This document shows positions 1-7,694 of a stretch of DNA of 64,000 nt, in pieces; the first letter of the stretch is position 1, and every line of letters begins with the position of its first letter. Location: positions 496,001-560,000 of the forward strand of contig NZ_CP134949.1 in assembly GCF_032116555.1 (NCBI RefSeq). The letters are read 5' to 3'. The position numbers and the translations under genes are program-made. The notes under the pieces are model-generated. The model saw only the letters and a list, made by a program, of their open reading frames with translations. It made no database searches and was not told the DNA's origin. The DNA is from Halobaculum sp. XH14 (lineage in GTDB: Archaea > Halobacteriota > Halobacteria > Halobacteriales > Haloferacaceae).

Positions 1-116
1 GTCGGCTCCCGCTCCGGGATCGGGACGTAGACGAACGAGCCGTCGGGGAACACCGGGCCGCGGCTCCCGGGCAGGTTCGTGTTCGCGGCGACGTTGATGG
101 CGACGGCTCGTGGCAC
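1..116 (-). CDS. Conserved hypothetical protein, N-terminal fragment
   Basis: The reverse strand reads into the window edge from a GTG start at 116. The visible 38 residues begin M-P-R-A-V-A-I-N-V-A-A-N-T-N-L-P-G and continue with a Pro/Gly-rich stretch ending near I-P-E-R-E-P. This N-terminus is familiar from conserved haloarchaeal proteins that I associate, without certainty, with the nucleotide-modification-associated (Nmad3-like) family. The downstream end lies outside the window, so function cannot be judged. The start is 17 bases from the 3' end of the acyltransferase gene on the same strand. Confidence 0.55.
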   Translation of the reverse strand, partial: MPRAVAINVAANTNLPGSRGPVFPDGSFVYVPIPEREP

Positions 117-133
117 GACTGCGCTTCCCCCGG

Positions 134-1057
134 TCAGTCGTCGGTTTCGGGGGCCTCGACGTCCGGCGGCGTGAGGTCGCGGTCGAACTCGTCGAAGACG
201 TCGAGGTCCTCGGGGAGGTCCGAGTCGATCCGGCGCTCGGCGGCGTTGTTCTCCAGTTTGTCGGCGATCGGGTCCGCGACCGACTCCCAGCCGGGTTTCA
301 CCTTCACGCTCCGGGCCGGGCTGCCGACGGCGACGTGGTGGGCCGGCACGTCGCCCTGCACGACCGACTTCGCGCCGACGACGCTGTTCGCGCCGACCTT
401 CACCCCCGCGCGGATCATCGAGTCGTACGTGATCCGGGCGTTGTCACCGATGATCGTGTGGAAGTTCTCGATGGCCGTCTGGTCGACGATGTCGTGGTCG
501 TGGCTGAACACGTGGGCGTGATCGGAGATGGAGACCTTCTCGCCGATGGTCAGCCTGCCGCGGTCGTCCAGGTGAACGTCGTCGTGGATCACGGTGTTGT
601 CGCCGATCTCGATGTTGTGGCCGTAGGTGAACGTGATCCCCTTGAACAGCCTGAGGTTCTCGCCGGCCTCGGCGAACAGGTGACCCGCGAGCATCTCGCG
701 GAATCGGAGCGCGAACTCGATGTTGTCGGCCATCGGCGTCGCGTCGAACTGCCGCCAGAGCCACTGGAGGTGTTTCGAGCGCTCGAACGTCTCCTCGTCC
801 TTCTCGGCGTAGTACTCCGATTCCAGGGTCGCGTTGCACGGGTCATACCCCTGCAGGCGGACCCGTTCGGCGGGCGTCACGTCGCCGCCGGCCTGCCACG
901 CCTCGTAGGCGTCACGGTCCCCGAACAGGTCCACGAGGGTGTCGCGGACGACCTCGCAGGTCTCCTCGTCGCCGGAGAGCCGTTCGTCCACCTGCTCGAT
1001 GAAGGCCCGGAGTCCCTCCTCCGCCTCCGCCGGGAGCGAGACGTGACGCTTGGTCAT
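134..1057 (-). CDS. Left-handed beta-helix (hexapeptide) acyltransferase
   Basis: A 307-residue protein related to maltose/galactoside O-acetyltransferases. Residues about 1-130 are helical and acidic. Residues about 138-246 carry the hexapeptide repeats of a left-handed beta-helix, with the pattern I-E-I-G-D-N-T-V-I-H-D-D, then I-G-E-K-V, I-G-D-N-A, and G-A-N-S-V-V-G-A-K-S-V-V near the end, followed by V-G-S-P-A-R, the usual exit motif of the family. Such enzymes transfer acetyl or another acyl group from acyl-CoA to a sugar or other small acceptor; the acceptor cannot be read from sequence. ATG at 1057 is preferred over an upstream TTG because the family-like sequence begins there and the upstream region looks like a promoter. 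Confidence 0.85.
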   Translation of the reverse strand: MTKRHVSLPAEAEEGLRAFIEQVDERLSGDEETCEVVRDTLVDLFGDRDAYEAWQAGGDVTPAERVRLQGYDPCNATLESEYYAEKDEETFERSKHLQWLWRQFDATPMADNIEFALRFREMLAGHLFAEAGENLRLFKGITFTYGHNIEIGDNTVIHDDVHLDDRGRLTIGEKVSISDHAHVFSHDHDIVDQTAIENFHTIIGDNARITYDSMIRAGVKVGANSVVGAKSVVQGDVPAHHVAVGSPARSVKVKPGWESVADPIADKLENNAAERRIDSDLPEDLDVFDEFDRDLTPPDVEAPETDD

Positions 1058-1207
1058 GTCCCGGACTTGGCAGTCGGGAGCCAAAGGGGTTCGGATGTGC
1101 GTGCCGGTCGCCGGAGCGCCATCGGGCGGTACGGCGGTCCGCTCGGTTCGTGCGGTCGGGCGAGTTCGCCGTCCTCGTCGGCGACGACGCCTGCCCGTGC
1201 CGGGCCC

Positions 1208-1387
1208 TCAGCCGTGATCGTTCGCGGTGACGACGGCCAGATAGGCGAGCATCGACCCGACGGCGACCGCCGCGAGGAGGCCGACGGCCCCCTCGGTGGA
1301 GAGGACCTCGAACAGCAGGACGCCGAGGATTCCCGCGAGGAGCGCGACGATGACGTTCAGCCGGGCGGCGAGCGCGTCGGAGGGCAT
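1208..1387 (-). CDS. Small membrane protein, two predicted TM segments
   Basis: A 59-residue protein starting M-P-S-D-A-L-A-A-R-L. It is almost entirely hydrophobic, with helices at about residues 8-26 and 32-54 separated by a short acidic turn. It ends in V-T-A-N-D-H-G. Small two-TM proteins of this kind are common in haloarchaea and have no known function. Upstream the sequence is non-coding and merges into the composite repeat that begins near 1471, so the short ATG at 1387 is favoured over longer readings through the repeat. Confidence 0.65.
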   Translation of the reverse strand: MPSDALAARLNVIVALLAGILGVLLFEVLSTEGAVGLLAAVAVGSMLAYLAVVTANDHG

Positions 1388-1470
1388 ACCCTCGACCCTC
1401 GCCCCCACCGACTTTCCTCTTTTCACTGATGACGGCTGACGTGGTTGGGATTTCGGATCGGGATTCCGGA

Positions 1471-1820
1471 GGCGGTCGGCGCGCGTGACGGCGAGCCCCG
1501 AAGTGGGCGAGCAGACGCGCGCGAGGGACGAGCACCGCAGGCGAACGAGCGAAGCGAGTGAGACGAGGAGCGCAGGAGGCTGGGGAGGGTGAGGCGCGGG
1601 GCGGTCGCGGTGGGTGGGACTGAAAGGGGCCGGCTGGGTACGCGAACCCCGGACCCGGTGAGGCGAGCAAAGCGAGGCGAACCTCGGAAGTCGCAGCCGA
1701 CGAACGTCGCGAGGAGGACCGTCTTCCGTAGCAAGCACCGCAGGCGAGCGTAGCGAGCCGAGGAGCACAGCGCGGTCCGCGGGAGCGTAGCCAGCCGGGG
1801 GCTTTCGAGGCGGTCGTCAC
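1471..1820 (-). repeat. Composite intergenic repeat, copy A (full, with hairpin)
   Basis: This fills most of the gap between the small membrane protein and the aldo/keto reductase. Read on the minus strand it has, in order: GAAAGCCCCCGG (module 1), a long hairpin, CCCCTTTCAGTCCCACC (module 3), a CTCACCCTCCCCAGCCTCCTG block running into GGTGCTCGTCCCTCGCGCGC (module 4), and GTCACGCGCGCC at the end. The hairpin arms are 1630-1643 and 1785-1798, complementary at 13 of 14 positions. Related copies occur at eight other places in the window. Open frames through this region are by-products of GC richness. Confidence 0.85.
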
Positions 1821-1980
1821 TATCCACCGGCCCACGCCGGACGTGACACATCAGGAGCCGAGAACGGCGAGGGATTCCGTGTCCACTGCCACGATATCCC
1901 TTCGACCTGCGTTCGACCCACACAGTTGCCCACGTTCGAGGACCGGTCCGGCTAAGTCCCCGGATGCCCCACACCCGCGC

Positions 1981-3048
1981 ATGCACTACCGCGAACTGGG
2001 CGACTCCGGCGTCGAGGTGAGCGAGGTCGCCTTCGGCGCGTGGGTCGTGGGGACCGACTGGTGGGGCGACCGGAGCGACGCGGACGCCGTCGAGATGGTC
2101 GAGTACGCGCTGGAGAACGACGTCACGTTCTTCGACACCGGCGACGTGTACGGCCACGGCCGCTCGGAGGAACTCGTCGGCGAGGCGCTCTCGGAGCACC
2201 GCGACGAGGTCACGGTCGGCACGAAGGTCGGCTACGACTTCTACGACAACCCGCAGGCGGGCCACGGCGAACTCCCGAAGGAGCTGACCCCCGAGTACGT
2301 CCGTGAGGCCGTCGAGAACTCGCTCGACCGGCTCGACATGGAGTACGTCGACGTGCTGTTCCTCCACAACGCGAACGTCGACGAGGTGACCGACGAGCTG
2401 CTGGAGACGCTGTACGACCTCCGCGGGGAGGGGGTCGTCGACGCGCTCGGCTGGGCGCTCGGCCCCTCAATCGGCTGGCTGGCCGAGGGCGACCGCGCCG
2501 CGGAACTAGACTTCGACGCGATCCAGACCGTCTACAACCTGTTCGAGCAGACGCCCGGCAACCACTTCGTCGAGAGCATCCGCGAGGAGAACGCCGACAC
2601 GAGCATCGTCGCCCGCGTCCCGCACTCCTCGGGCCTGCTGAACGAGCAGGTCACGCCCGACACCGAACTCGGCGAGGGCGACCACCGCGCCTACCGACCC
2701 GACGACTGGTTCGAGACCGGCTGGGAGAAGCTGGATGAGATTAGGTTCCTCGAACGCGACGGCGCGCGGACGATGAGCCAGGCGGCCATCCAGTGGCTGC
2801 TCGCCCACGACGAGGTCGCCGCGGTGACGCCGACGTTCCGCTCCCGGGAGGACATCGACGAGTGGGCCGCCGCCTCCGAGACGCCCCCGCTCTCCGAGGA
2901 GGAGTTCGAACGCGTCGCCGACCTGTCCGCCCGGAACTTCGGCATCGACCGGAGCGACGGCATGGACGCCGAGGAGTTCCGCACCTCCGTCGGCGGCGAG
3001 GACCTCCGGGACGCGGGCGTCATCCCCGCGAACTCCGCCGAGAACTGA
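1981..3048 (+). CDS. Aldo/keto reductase
   Basis: A 355-residue NADPH-dependent oxidoreductase of the AKR (TIM-barrel) superfamily. The catalytic tetrad is visible: Asp52 and Tyr57 in F-D-T-G-D-V-Y-G, Lys82 in G-T-K-V-G, and His129 in L-F-L-H-N-A-N. The C-terminal region S-Q-A-A-I-Q-W-L-L-A-H-D fits the cofactor-binding side of the family. The substrate is unknown. ATG at 1981 is chosen because the protein begins with the typical M-H-Y-R-E-L-G-D-S-G and a weak TATA-like CTAAGT lies about 28 bases upstream. Its stop overlaps the start of the next small gene by one base, so the two are probably cotranscribed. Confidence 0.92.
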   Translation: MHYRELGDSGVEVSEVAFGAWVVGTDWWGDRSDADAVEMVEYALENDVTFFDTGDVYGHGRSEELVGEALSEHRDEVTVGTKVGYDFYDNPQAGHGELPKELTPEYVREAVENSLDRLDMEYVDVLFLHNANVDEVTDELLETLYDLRGEGVVDALGWALGPSIGWLAEGDRAAELDFDAIQTVYNLFEQTPGNHFVESIREENADTSIVARVPHSSGLLNEQVTPDTELGEGDHRAYRPDDWFETGWEKLDEIRFLERDGARTMSQAAIQWLLAHDEVAAVTPTFRSREDIDEWAAASETPPLSEEEFERVADLSARNFGIDRSDGMDAEEFRTSVGGEDLRDAGVIPANSAEN

Positions 3049-3257
3049 TGGGAGGCGGCGCGCGACCGTCGGGGCGCGCCCCCGGACGGCGGGGAAGCCG
3101 CGGGCGAATCGCGGCGGCGACGCTCGTCGTACACGCGGGACTCGCAGCCGCCGTCGCGCTGGACGCGCGTGGAACCGATCGTGACGCCGGCCGCTGGGGG
3201 CTGGTGACGCTCGCGACCGGAGTCTTCGGCGCCCTCGCGTACGTTCTCACGCGCTGA
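3048..3257 (+). CDS. Small hypothetical membrane protein
   Basis: A 69-residue protein whose ATG overlaps the stop of the aldo/keto reductase (TGATG). The first 22 residues are very Arg/Gly-rich, followed by two hydrophobic stretches (about 25-41 and 49-68) that look like TM helices, ending V-L-T-R. I recognise no family. The overlap and the two clean hydrophobic segments support a real, translationally coupled gene, but it is short and unsupported by homology that I can name. Confidence 0.5.
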   Translation: MGGGARPSGRAPGRRGSRGRIAAATLVVHAGLAAAVALDARGTDRDAGRWGLVTLATGVFGALAYVLTR

Positions 3258-3290
3258 CCGCGATTCTCTCCCCGTATCGGCTCCCCGGGG

Positions 3291-4862
3291 TCACTCCGCG
3301 TTCGTCCTGACCTCGAAGCGGGCCCCGCCCCCGTCGCTCTCGACGAGCGCCACGTCCCAGCCGTGGGCGTGTGCGATCTCCCGGACGATCGACAGCCCGA
3401 AGCCCGTCCCGTCCTCCGCGGTGGTGAAGCCGCGCTCGAACACCTCCTCGCGGTCCCCCGGCGGGATTCCCACCCCGTCGTCGGCGACGAAGAACCCCTC
3501 GGCTGCCGGGAGGGTATCGACCGTGACGGCGACGTCCTCGCCGGCGTGCTCGGTCGCGTTCCGGAACAGGTTCTCGAACAGCTCCCGAAGCCGTGAGGGG
3601 TCGGCGCTCACGCTCCCGAGTTCCGGGCTCACCGAGAGGTCGCCGCCGGGGACGGTCCCCCACACCTCTCGGGCGAGGGGCGCGAGCGCGACCGGCTCGA
3701 TATCGCCGAGGTCCCGGCCGGTCCGCGCCAGCGAGAGCAGGTCCTCGATGAGCGCCTCCATCCTGCCGTGTGCCTCCGCGATGCGGGCGTGGTGCTCGCT
3801 GTCCCCCTCGTCGGCCGCGAGTTCGAGCCGGCCCTGTGCGACGTTGAGCGGGTTCCGGAGGTCGTGGCTCACGACCGAGGCGAACTCCTCCAGCCGGTCG
3901 TTCTGTCGGGCCAGTTCCCGCTCGCGGTGGCGGAGCATCACCTCCCGCTCGGCCCGGTCGAGCGCCGCCTCGACGTTGTCGGCGAACACCCGTGCGAGAC
4001 CCAGATCCGACTCATCGAAGGCGTTCGTCTCGTCGGAGCCGGCCATGAACACGCCGTGCTCGCCGAGCGGGAGGACGACCTCGCTCCGGACCTTCGTGTC
4101 GGGGTTCTGGACGCGCTCGGATTCGCGCACGTCGCCGTGGAGGACGGCTTCGCCGGACTCGAACGCCTCCCAGCCCACGCTGCCGTCCTCCAGATCGGGG
4201 ATGTCGCCGAACATCGCTCTCGCCTCCTCGGTGACGCTCACCGGGACGAGCCGGGTCCCGTCCGAGGAGAGCAGGTGGATCGAGTTGACGCGGAGCCCGA
4301 GGATCTCGTGGGCCGCGTTCGTCGCGGAGGCGGCGACTGCGGCGGTGTCCCGGGCGGTCATCAGCTCTCGGGCCGCCTTGTGGAGCCGGTCGAGGCGGCG
4401 TTCGCGGTCGAGCCGGTCGAGCGCGACCCCCATGTTCTCGGCGAGCAGGTGGACGAGTTCGACGTTCGTCTCGTCTGCGTCCCGCTGGTCGGCCGCGCCC
4501 GCGACGAGGACGCCGTGGGAGCCGATGGGGACCACGACCCCGGCCTCGATCACCGAATCGCGGACCCGGTCGAACGTGACCGGCTCGCTCCCCTCGAAGA
4601 CGGACCAGACCGCGTCGCCACGCCGGTACACGGGGACCTCGTCGTAGCGCTCGCGGATCGCCTCGCTCGTCGCGATCGGTTCGAGGTGCCCGCTCGATTC
4701 GAGGAGGTAGACGCCGACGAACGGGAGCCCGAGGATGTCCTCGGCCGTCTCGACGGCCACGGCACAGAGCGACTCGCGGTCGGCGGCCGTCAGCAGATCC
4801 CGCGTCGCCGCGTAGAGCGCCCGCACGCGCTCGGTTCCCCCCTGGGGGTCGCGGGGATTCAT
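3291..4862 (-). CDS. GAF-domain sensor histidine kinase
   Basis: A 523-residue cytoplasmic two-component kinase without TM segments. Two GAF-like sensor domains occupy about residues 10-150 and 160-305; the second begins after a short coiled linker. The phospho-acceptor His333 is in the H-box (V-V-S-H-D-L-R-N-P-L). The ATPase domain has an N-box near 427-436 (L-F-E-N-L-F-R-N-A-T-E-H), a G1 box near 460 (A-D-D-G-V-G-I) and a G2 box near 486 (G-T-G-F-G-L). No receiver domain is fused and no response-regulator gene is adjacent, so its partner is elsewhere. The ligands of the GAF domains are unknown. Start is ATG at 4862. Confidence 0.93.
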   Translation of the reverse strand: MNPRDPQGGTERVRALYAATRDLLTAADRESLCAVAVETAEDILGLPFVGVYLLESSGHLEPIATSEAIRERYDEVPVYRRGDAVWSVFEGSEPVTFDRVRDSVIEAGVVVPIGSHGVLVAGAADQRDADETNVELVHLLAENMGVALDRLDRERRLDRLHKAARELMTARDTAAVAASATNAAHEILGLRVNSIHLLSSDGTRLVPVSVTEEARAMFGDIPDLEDGSVGWEAFESGEAVLHGDVRESERVQNPDTKVRSEVVLPLGEHGVFMAGSDETNAFDESDLGLARVFADNVEAALDRAEREVMLRHRERELARQNDRLEEFASVVSHDLRNPLNVAQGRLELAADEGDSEHHARIAEAHGRMEALIEDLLSLARTGRDLGDIEPVALAPLAREVWGTVPGGDLSVSPELGSVSADPSRLRELFENLFRNATEHAGEDVAVTVDTLPAAEGFFVADDGVGIPPGDREEVFERGFTTAEDGTGFGLSIVREIAHAHGWDVALVESDGGGARFEVRTNAE

Positions 4863-4981
4863 TACTGCTGGGGTATCGGAGGGGTCCTGATAAATCCCGC
4901 ACCTTCCGTGCGAGTGGTTCCCGAACGCGCGTGGATCGCCCGAACACGCGTGGGTCGCCCGGACGCTCGTGAACCCGCCGG

Positions 4982-6586
4982 TCAGGCCAGGAACACGTGC
5001 CGCGGCCGGTCGGCCAGGACGTCCCGGCCCCACGAGACGGTGTCCCGGAACGCGTCCGAGCGGAAGAACGCCATCGCGTCCTCCTTCGAGGCCCACTGGC
5101 TGGCGATGAACATGTCGTTCTCGTCCTCGCGGTTCACCATCAGGTCCGTCTCGTGGTGGCCCTCCATGTCGGCGAGCAGGTCGCCGACCGTCCCGAACTT
5201 CCCGACGAAGTCGTCGGTGTGTTCGGGCTTGACGGTGTAGAACATCCCCATGGTGCCGAACCCGGACTCCTCGCCGGCGCGCGCGACGATGCCGGGGAGC
5301 TCCGAGAGGAAGCCCGCCGCCGTCTCGGCCGCGCTGGCCGTCTCCCAGATGGAGACCACCGCCTCGCGGTCGGTCTCGGTGCCCGAGTAGACGGCCGTCT
5401 TCACGTGGGTGCCGTAGTGGTCGAAGTTGCCGCGCAGCCCCTCGACCTCCTCGAACAGTTCGTCCGGGTCGGCCTCGGAGTAGAGCACGGTGGCGAACAC
5501 GTCCTCGCCGTGGGGTTTGCCGGCGTAGATGTCGAGGTCCCCCAGTTCGGCGCGGATCGACGCCTCGTCGTCCGCCTCCGCCCCGTCGCCGTCGCGCTCG
5601 TCGCTCTCGCCGCCGTCGCGTCCGTGGTGGCCGCCCTCCGCGTGCGGATGGTCGCCGTCGCCGCTGTGGCCGTCGCCGTGAGGGTGGTCCCCGTGCGCGG
5701 ACTGGCCGTGCGGGCGGCCGCTGGTGGCACCTGCCTCGCCGGCAGCGTGCGGGTGGCCGCCGTGGTGCCCCTCGCCGTGCGGGCCCCCGGACTCGCCGTG
5801 GTCGCTCGTCGGCACCGGGTCGCCGGCGAGGTACGCGCCGAGATCGCTCGGCGGGAACCGGCGACCGACGTAGAACTGCCCGAACTCGCCGTAGCGCGAG
5901 GACGCCTCGTCGAAGCGCATCTCGTAGACGATGTCCTTGATGTCGGTCGGGTCCGACGCGAACAGGGTGACGCCCCACTCGTGGTCGTCGAACCCCACGG
6001 AGGAGGCGATGACCTGCTTGATCTTCCCGGCGTACTCCCGGCCCACGTCGCCGTGGCCCGACATCAACTCGGCGCGCTCGTCGAAGCTCAGGTCGTACCA
6101 GTTGTCCCGTTCGCCCCGGCGCTTGCTCATCGGGTAGAAGGAGACGTACTCGCCCTGGGGGATGTCCGGCTTCAGTTTCCCCTCGATGTAGCGGCGGAGC
6201 CCCTCGTCGATCTCGTCCTCGTCGCCCTCGAAGTAGTCGTCCGAGACGTATCCGGACACCTCGGTGACGGAGACGTAGGAGGTCGGCTGGCTCGTGAACG
6301 ACGCGAGCGCGGTGGATTCGAACCGGCGTTCGGCCGTCGAGAGCGCGTCCATCGTCGGCCGGAAGTGGACGACGAGCAGGTCGGCCTTGTGCCCGAGGAC
6401 GGAGAACACCGCCGAGGCACCTTCCTCGGCGTCGGCGACGTCCTCGTGGCGCTGCAGGTAGTCGGTCCCCTCGGCGATCGCCTGTCGACGGTCGCGCTCG
6501 GGGGCGTCACGCCAGCCGTCCCAGTCCACCTGCCGGAAGTCGTGGAGCACGTACCACCCTTCGTCGGTCCGCGGGGCTTCGGTCAT
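4982..6586 (-). CDS. pitA: PitA: chlorite-dismutase/HemQ-like domain fused to monooxygenase domains
   Basis: A 534-residue fusion. Residues about 5-245 form a chlorite-dismutase/coproheme-decarboxylase-like domain, with Y-P-M-S-K-R-R and N-W-Y (the region that holds the reactive Tyr in HemQ) and the conserved M-R-F-D-E-A-S-S-R-Y-G-E-F-G block. Residues about 262-345 are a His/Gly/Asp-rich linker. Two ferredoxin-like antibiotic-biosynthesis-monooxygenase modules follow (about 350-440 and 445-530). This arrangement matches PitA of Haloferax volcanii, a heme-related protein noted for binding metal-affinity resin through its His-rich linker. Coproheme or heme handling is the likely role; monooxygenase activity is inferred only from fold. 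Confidence 0.9.
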   Translation of the reverse strand: MTEAPRTDEGWYVLHDFRQVDWDGWRDAPERDRRQAIAEGTDYLQRHEDVADAEEGASAVFSVLGHKADLLVVHFRPTMDALSTAERRFESTALASFTSQPTSYVSVTEVSGYVSDDYFEGDEDEIDEGLRRYIEGKLKPDIPQGEYVSFYPMSKRRGERDNWYDLSFDERAELMSGHGDVGREYAGKIKQVIASSVGFDDHEWGVTLFASDPTDIKDIVYEMRFDEASSRYGEFGQFYVGRRFPPSDLGAYLAGDPVPTSDHGESGGPHGEGHHGGHPHAAGEAGATSGRPHGQSAHGDHPHGDGHSGDGDHPHAEGGHHGRDGGESDERDGDGAEADDEASIRAELGDLDIYAGKPHGEDVFATVLYSEADPDELFEEVEGLRGNFDHYGTHVKTAVYSGTETDREAVVSIWETASAAETAAGFLSELPGIVARAGEESGFGTMGMFYTVKPEHTDDFVGKFGTVGDLLADMEGHHETDLMVNREDENDMFIASQWASKEDAMAFFRSDAFRDTVSWGRDVLADRPRHVFLA

Positions 6587-6699
6587 GCTCGGGGGTTGGC
6601 ACGCGGGGGGTTTGCCTGTTTTCCTTCGATTCTTTTGGAAAGTGCGGTGTCGGCTGGGGATGACTCGGGTGGTGTTTCGGGTCTCAGGGGTTCGCTGGT

Positions 6700-6932
6700 G
6701 ATGACCGCGAAAGCCCCCGCGGCTCTCGGCTCCCGGGCCTCGCTGCGGTCCTCAGTCGCTCGCTCCGCTCGCGCCCGCCGCGGTGCTCGTCCATCAGATG
6801 CGGTCGGCGCGTGCCGGCGGGCCTCCGTGCCCGCCGGGTGCGCGCGAGGGGTGAGCATCGCAGCGAGCTTGCGAGCGAGAAGCGCAACGGCTGGGGAGGG
6901 CGAGGCCGTAATCACCGCCAGCAGTAGTGATC
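6700..6932 (+). repeat. Composite intergenic repeat, copy B (partial)
   Basis: The gap between pitA and the LURP-one-like gene holds a partial repeat. It begins with GACCGCGAAAGCCCCCGCGG (module 1), continues through a Ser/Arg-coding-like GC-rich stretch, and ends with a module-4 block in the opposite orientation (CGCGCGAGGGGTGAGCATCG, then GGCTGGGGAGGGCGAGG). It closes with TCACCGCCAGCAGTAGTGAT, a terminal module also seen in copies C and F. Module 3 (the GGGACTGAAAGGGGC stretch) is absent. No coding is seen in 6587-7006. Confidence 0.75.
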
Positions 6933-7006
6933 CAGTTGTTCGTCCAGTAGACTAGCGACGCACTCGCCTTCGAACCACCGCGATTCCGCTACCCGTTCAA
7001 ATCGGA

Positions 7007-7543
7007 CTAGTTCTCCTCGATGGCGTCGATCACCACCGCAGCGATGACCACCAGCCGCGGATCGATATCGCCCGACACCGACACCGTGTAGCGGTCCCGG
7101 AACGAGAACGCGCCCTCGATCCGCCCGACCTCGCTCCCGTCATCGGCCTCCACGACGTAGGCGAACGGCAGCAGCGTCGTCACCATCCGGCGGACGAACG
7201 CGCGCAGCCAGTTGTCCTCCTTCACCGTCGCCACGACGTCGCCGTCGGGACCGAGCAACTGGTACTCGTGTTTCAGCAGCGACTTCAGGCTCCGCTTGAC
7301 CGACCCGACGCGCTCGCCCGTCCGCGAGTCCTCGATGTCGTAGGCGGCCGACGTGTCGAGCACGCTGTCAGCTTTCACTCGGAACAGTTCCTCGCCGCCG
7401 TCGGCGTCGGTAAAGCGGAAGTCCTCCTTCAGCTTCAGCTTCTTCTGCTTGGACGCGAGGATCTCCCGACCCTCCTCGGAGACGACGTACGCGTTGCCGA
7501 TGGCGATCTTCTGCTGGATCTCGTAGCGGGAACCGTCGAACAT
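7007..7543 (-). CDS. LURP-one-related (scramblase-like) family protein
   Basis: A 178-residue protein beginning M-F-D-G-S-R-Y-E-I-Q-Q-K. It has the repeating beta-strand pattern of the LURP-one/phospholipid-scramblase-like fold, with the typical Y-E-I-Q-Q-K, A-Y-V-V-S-E-E-G, R-T-G-E-R-V-G-S-V and Y-T-V-S-V pieces, and ends in a short hydrophobic strand or helix (L-V-V-I-A-A-V-V-I-D-A). The biochemical role of archaeal members is unknown. ATG at 7543 is preferred over an upstream start because the conserved sequence begins there. It is divergent from the site-2 protease gene, 151 bases apart. Confidence 0.85.
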   Translation of the reverse strand: MFDGSRYEIQQKIAIGNAYVVSEEGREILASKQKKLKLKEDFRFTDADGGEELFRVKADSVLDTSAAYDIEDSRTGERVGSVKRSLKSLLKHEYQLLGPDGDVVATVKEDNWLRAFVRRMVTTLLPFAYVVEADDGSEVGRIEGAFSFRDRYTVSVSGDIDPRLVVIAAVVIDAIEEN

Positions 7544-7694
7544 GGCCGATGATGCCGCCCCCGCCGGCATGAACGTTCGGAGTTCGACCCGCGGCGCGGC
7601 CCACAGTTGCCGGGTCTGGTCCGACGCCGGATCCGGGTCGGACTGTGACGGCGTACCCGAATGCCTTTGCCCGAGCGGGGATTCCTCCCCGGTA

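Noticed and set aside
6587-7006. Arg/Ala-rich minus-strand frames in repeat copy B
   Set aside because: They follow the composite repeat and have repeat composition, not protein-like sequence.
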